64,000 nucleotides of DNA from contig NC_079517.1 of the NCBI RefSeq assembly GCF_000801105.2, positions 24,124,973 through 24,188,972 of the forward strand, written 5' to 3'. The position numbers were made by a program, and so were the translations under genes. This stretch comes from Raphanus sativus (taxonomy: Eukaryota; Streptophyta; Magnoliopsida; Brassicales; Brassicaceae). The notes under the pieces are model-generated. The model did no database searches. It saw only the letters and a list, made by a program, of their open reading frames with translations, and was not told where the DNA came from. Of this stretch, positions 63,142 to 64,000 are shown piece by piece (the first letter of the stretch is position 1; each line of letters begins with the position of its first letter).

Positions 63142-64000
63142 ATGGGAGAGAAAGGGCACGGCCAAACTCTTGAGACCACACTGAGCCAACATTTTGCAGC
63201 TCTACAAAAGCTCAAAAATCAGACTGCTCGGTTGGAAAAAGAAACCAAGGCACTAGGCCAACGTCCACAGCCAAGAAAAAGAAGATTTGGAGATGCACCA
63301 TAGGCTGTCTATTTCGAGCCCAAACCACCAGATCCTTCAAGGATCCATCAACATTCAACTTCTCAAACTCAAAGCCATTTTGTTGTTAATTCTCGGTTTG
63401 ATCATAAATCCTTTGCTGATAAAATTGAACTTTTTACATTTTCAGGAGGAAGAATCTACCTAACATGGGAGAGGAACCTTGATGAATGGTTCCACTACAA
63501 CAACATCCTGAAGGAAGATAGGCTATCTTATGCCATTGATCAGCTAAGAGGTAATGCCTTTAAATGGTGGGTACAAGAAGAAGATGATAGATGGTTTTAC
63601 AAGGAGCCAGCTATCAAAACATGGGGAGCTCTTAAGAAAATCATGAGGGATGAGTTTGCACCAGAACTCACAAGATCTAAGATCCATAAGCTATACCCAA
63701 GGAGGTATCCAACTCATGGTTCCAAAGAAACAAGGAAAGTTGTGGTACAAGAAGGTCAAAGAGTCTTGCCTCAACAAGACAACTTTCAGCCAAACCAGGG
63801 GCACGCCATTGTACAATGCTTGGACCAGAAAAGTGACATCCCAAAGGCCATGGAGATGAGTAGAAGTGTCGGCCAAAACACTTTCATCAGGATCAAACCA
63901 AAACCAGTGCAAGATACTATGCAAGTAAAGGCTAAGGTAAGTCCTACACGATAAGGTTCATGAAACATCTACCACTTGTATGATGTACTTGTCTTTGTCC
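63142..64000 (+). pseudogene. Family X gag with premature stops (cut by window edge)
   Basis: Starts MGEKGHGQTLETTLSQHF; codon 54 is TAG (63301-63303), where the copy at 9747 has GAG. The same frame then carries the gag core (FSGGRIYLTWERNLDEWF, KWWVQEEDDRWFYKEP, WGALKKIMRDEFAP) and stops again at 63952-63954. A further STCMMYLSLS-like motif near 63970 matches the repeated motif of the intact gag. Confidence 0.8.

Overview
The window is repeat-dominated, AT-rich nuclear DNA of a flowering plant, most likely Brassicaceae. The pointers are type I MADS-box proteins close to Arabidopsis AGL80, a plant L1-type LINE, and Ty3/gypsy elements of the Athila and Tat lineages. A run of exactly 100 N (52103-52202) marks a draft-assembly gap. 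I see no tRNA, rRNA or ordinary housekeeping gene. Family names come from recognised motifs, not from database searches.

Layout: (1) 1-3563 and 24457-37082 are two parts of one head-to-tail array of ~1.3-kb units on the + strand. Each unit carries a short Mgamma-type MADS gene, a T-rich 3' flank, a ~109-bp near-palindromic foldback and a TATA box 73 bp before the ATG. Only two genes (930-1457 and 34481-35008) are intact 175-codon frames. The others carry frameshifts, stops or deletions, or are reduced to a tail or a promoter. (2) 3564-24456 is a nested block that splits the array: a fragment of a gag-only LTR family (called family X here) holds a full L1-type LINE (4183-19743), whose ORF2 is itself split by a 10-kb family X element (7442-17429, 5-bp target duplication GAGAC, four LTRs). 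The outer family X fragment is then cut at 20505 by an Athila-like element (20505-24456). (3) 37083-44260 is a minus-strand Athila-like element coding for gag, an aspartic protease and an unknown ORFx, with no reverse transcriptase. (4) 44261-52102 is a decayed Tat-lineage element inserted in that gag: LTR, protease, RT, two RNase H domains, integrase and an antisense ORF, with gag missing. (5) After the gap, 52203-60478 is a + strand Athila-like element of the same kind. (6) 60479-64000 is an unassigned stretch followed by another family X LTR, primer-binding site and broken gag running off the window.

How the parts relate: the MADS genes are the only host-type genes. Their relatives act in the central cell and endosperm, but most copies here look dead. 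The retroelements make different amounts of their own machinery. The LINE coded for endonuclease and RT before it was split. The Tat element once coded for pol. Family X and the Athila-like elements carry gag (plus protease in the latter) but no RT or integrase, so they would need enzymes from other elements. The most unusual signals are the four-LTR family X element with template-switch-like scars, a long open frame running from gag into U3 of its LTRs, the foldback in every MADS promoter, and a short DNA motif (TCGATCGACA) scattered through the Athila-like elements in all three coding frames and in their LTRs.
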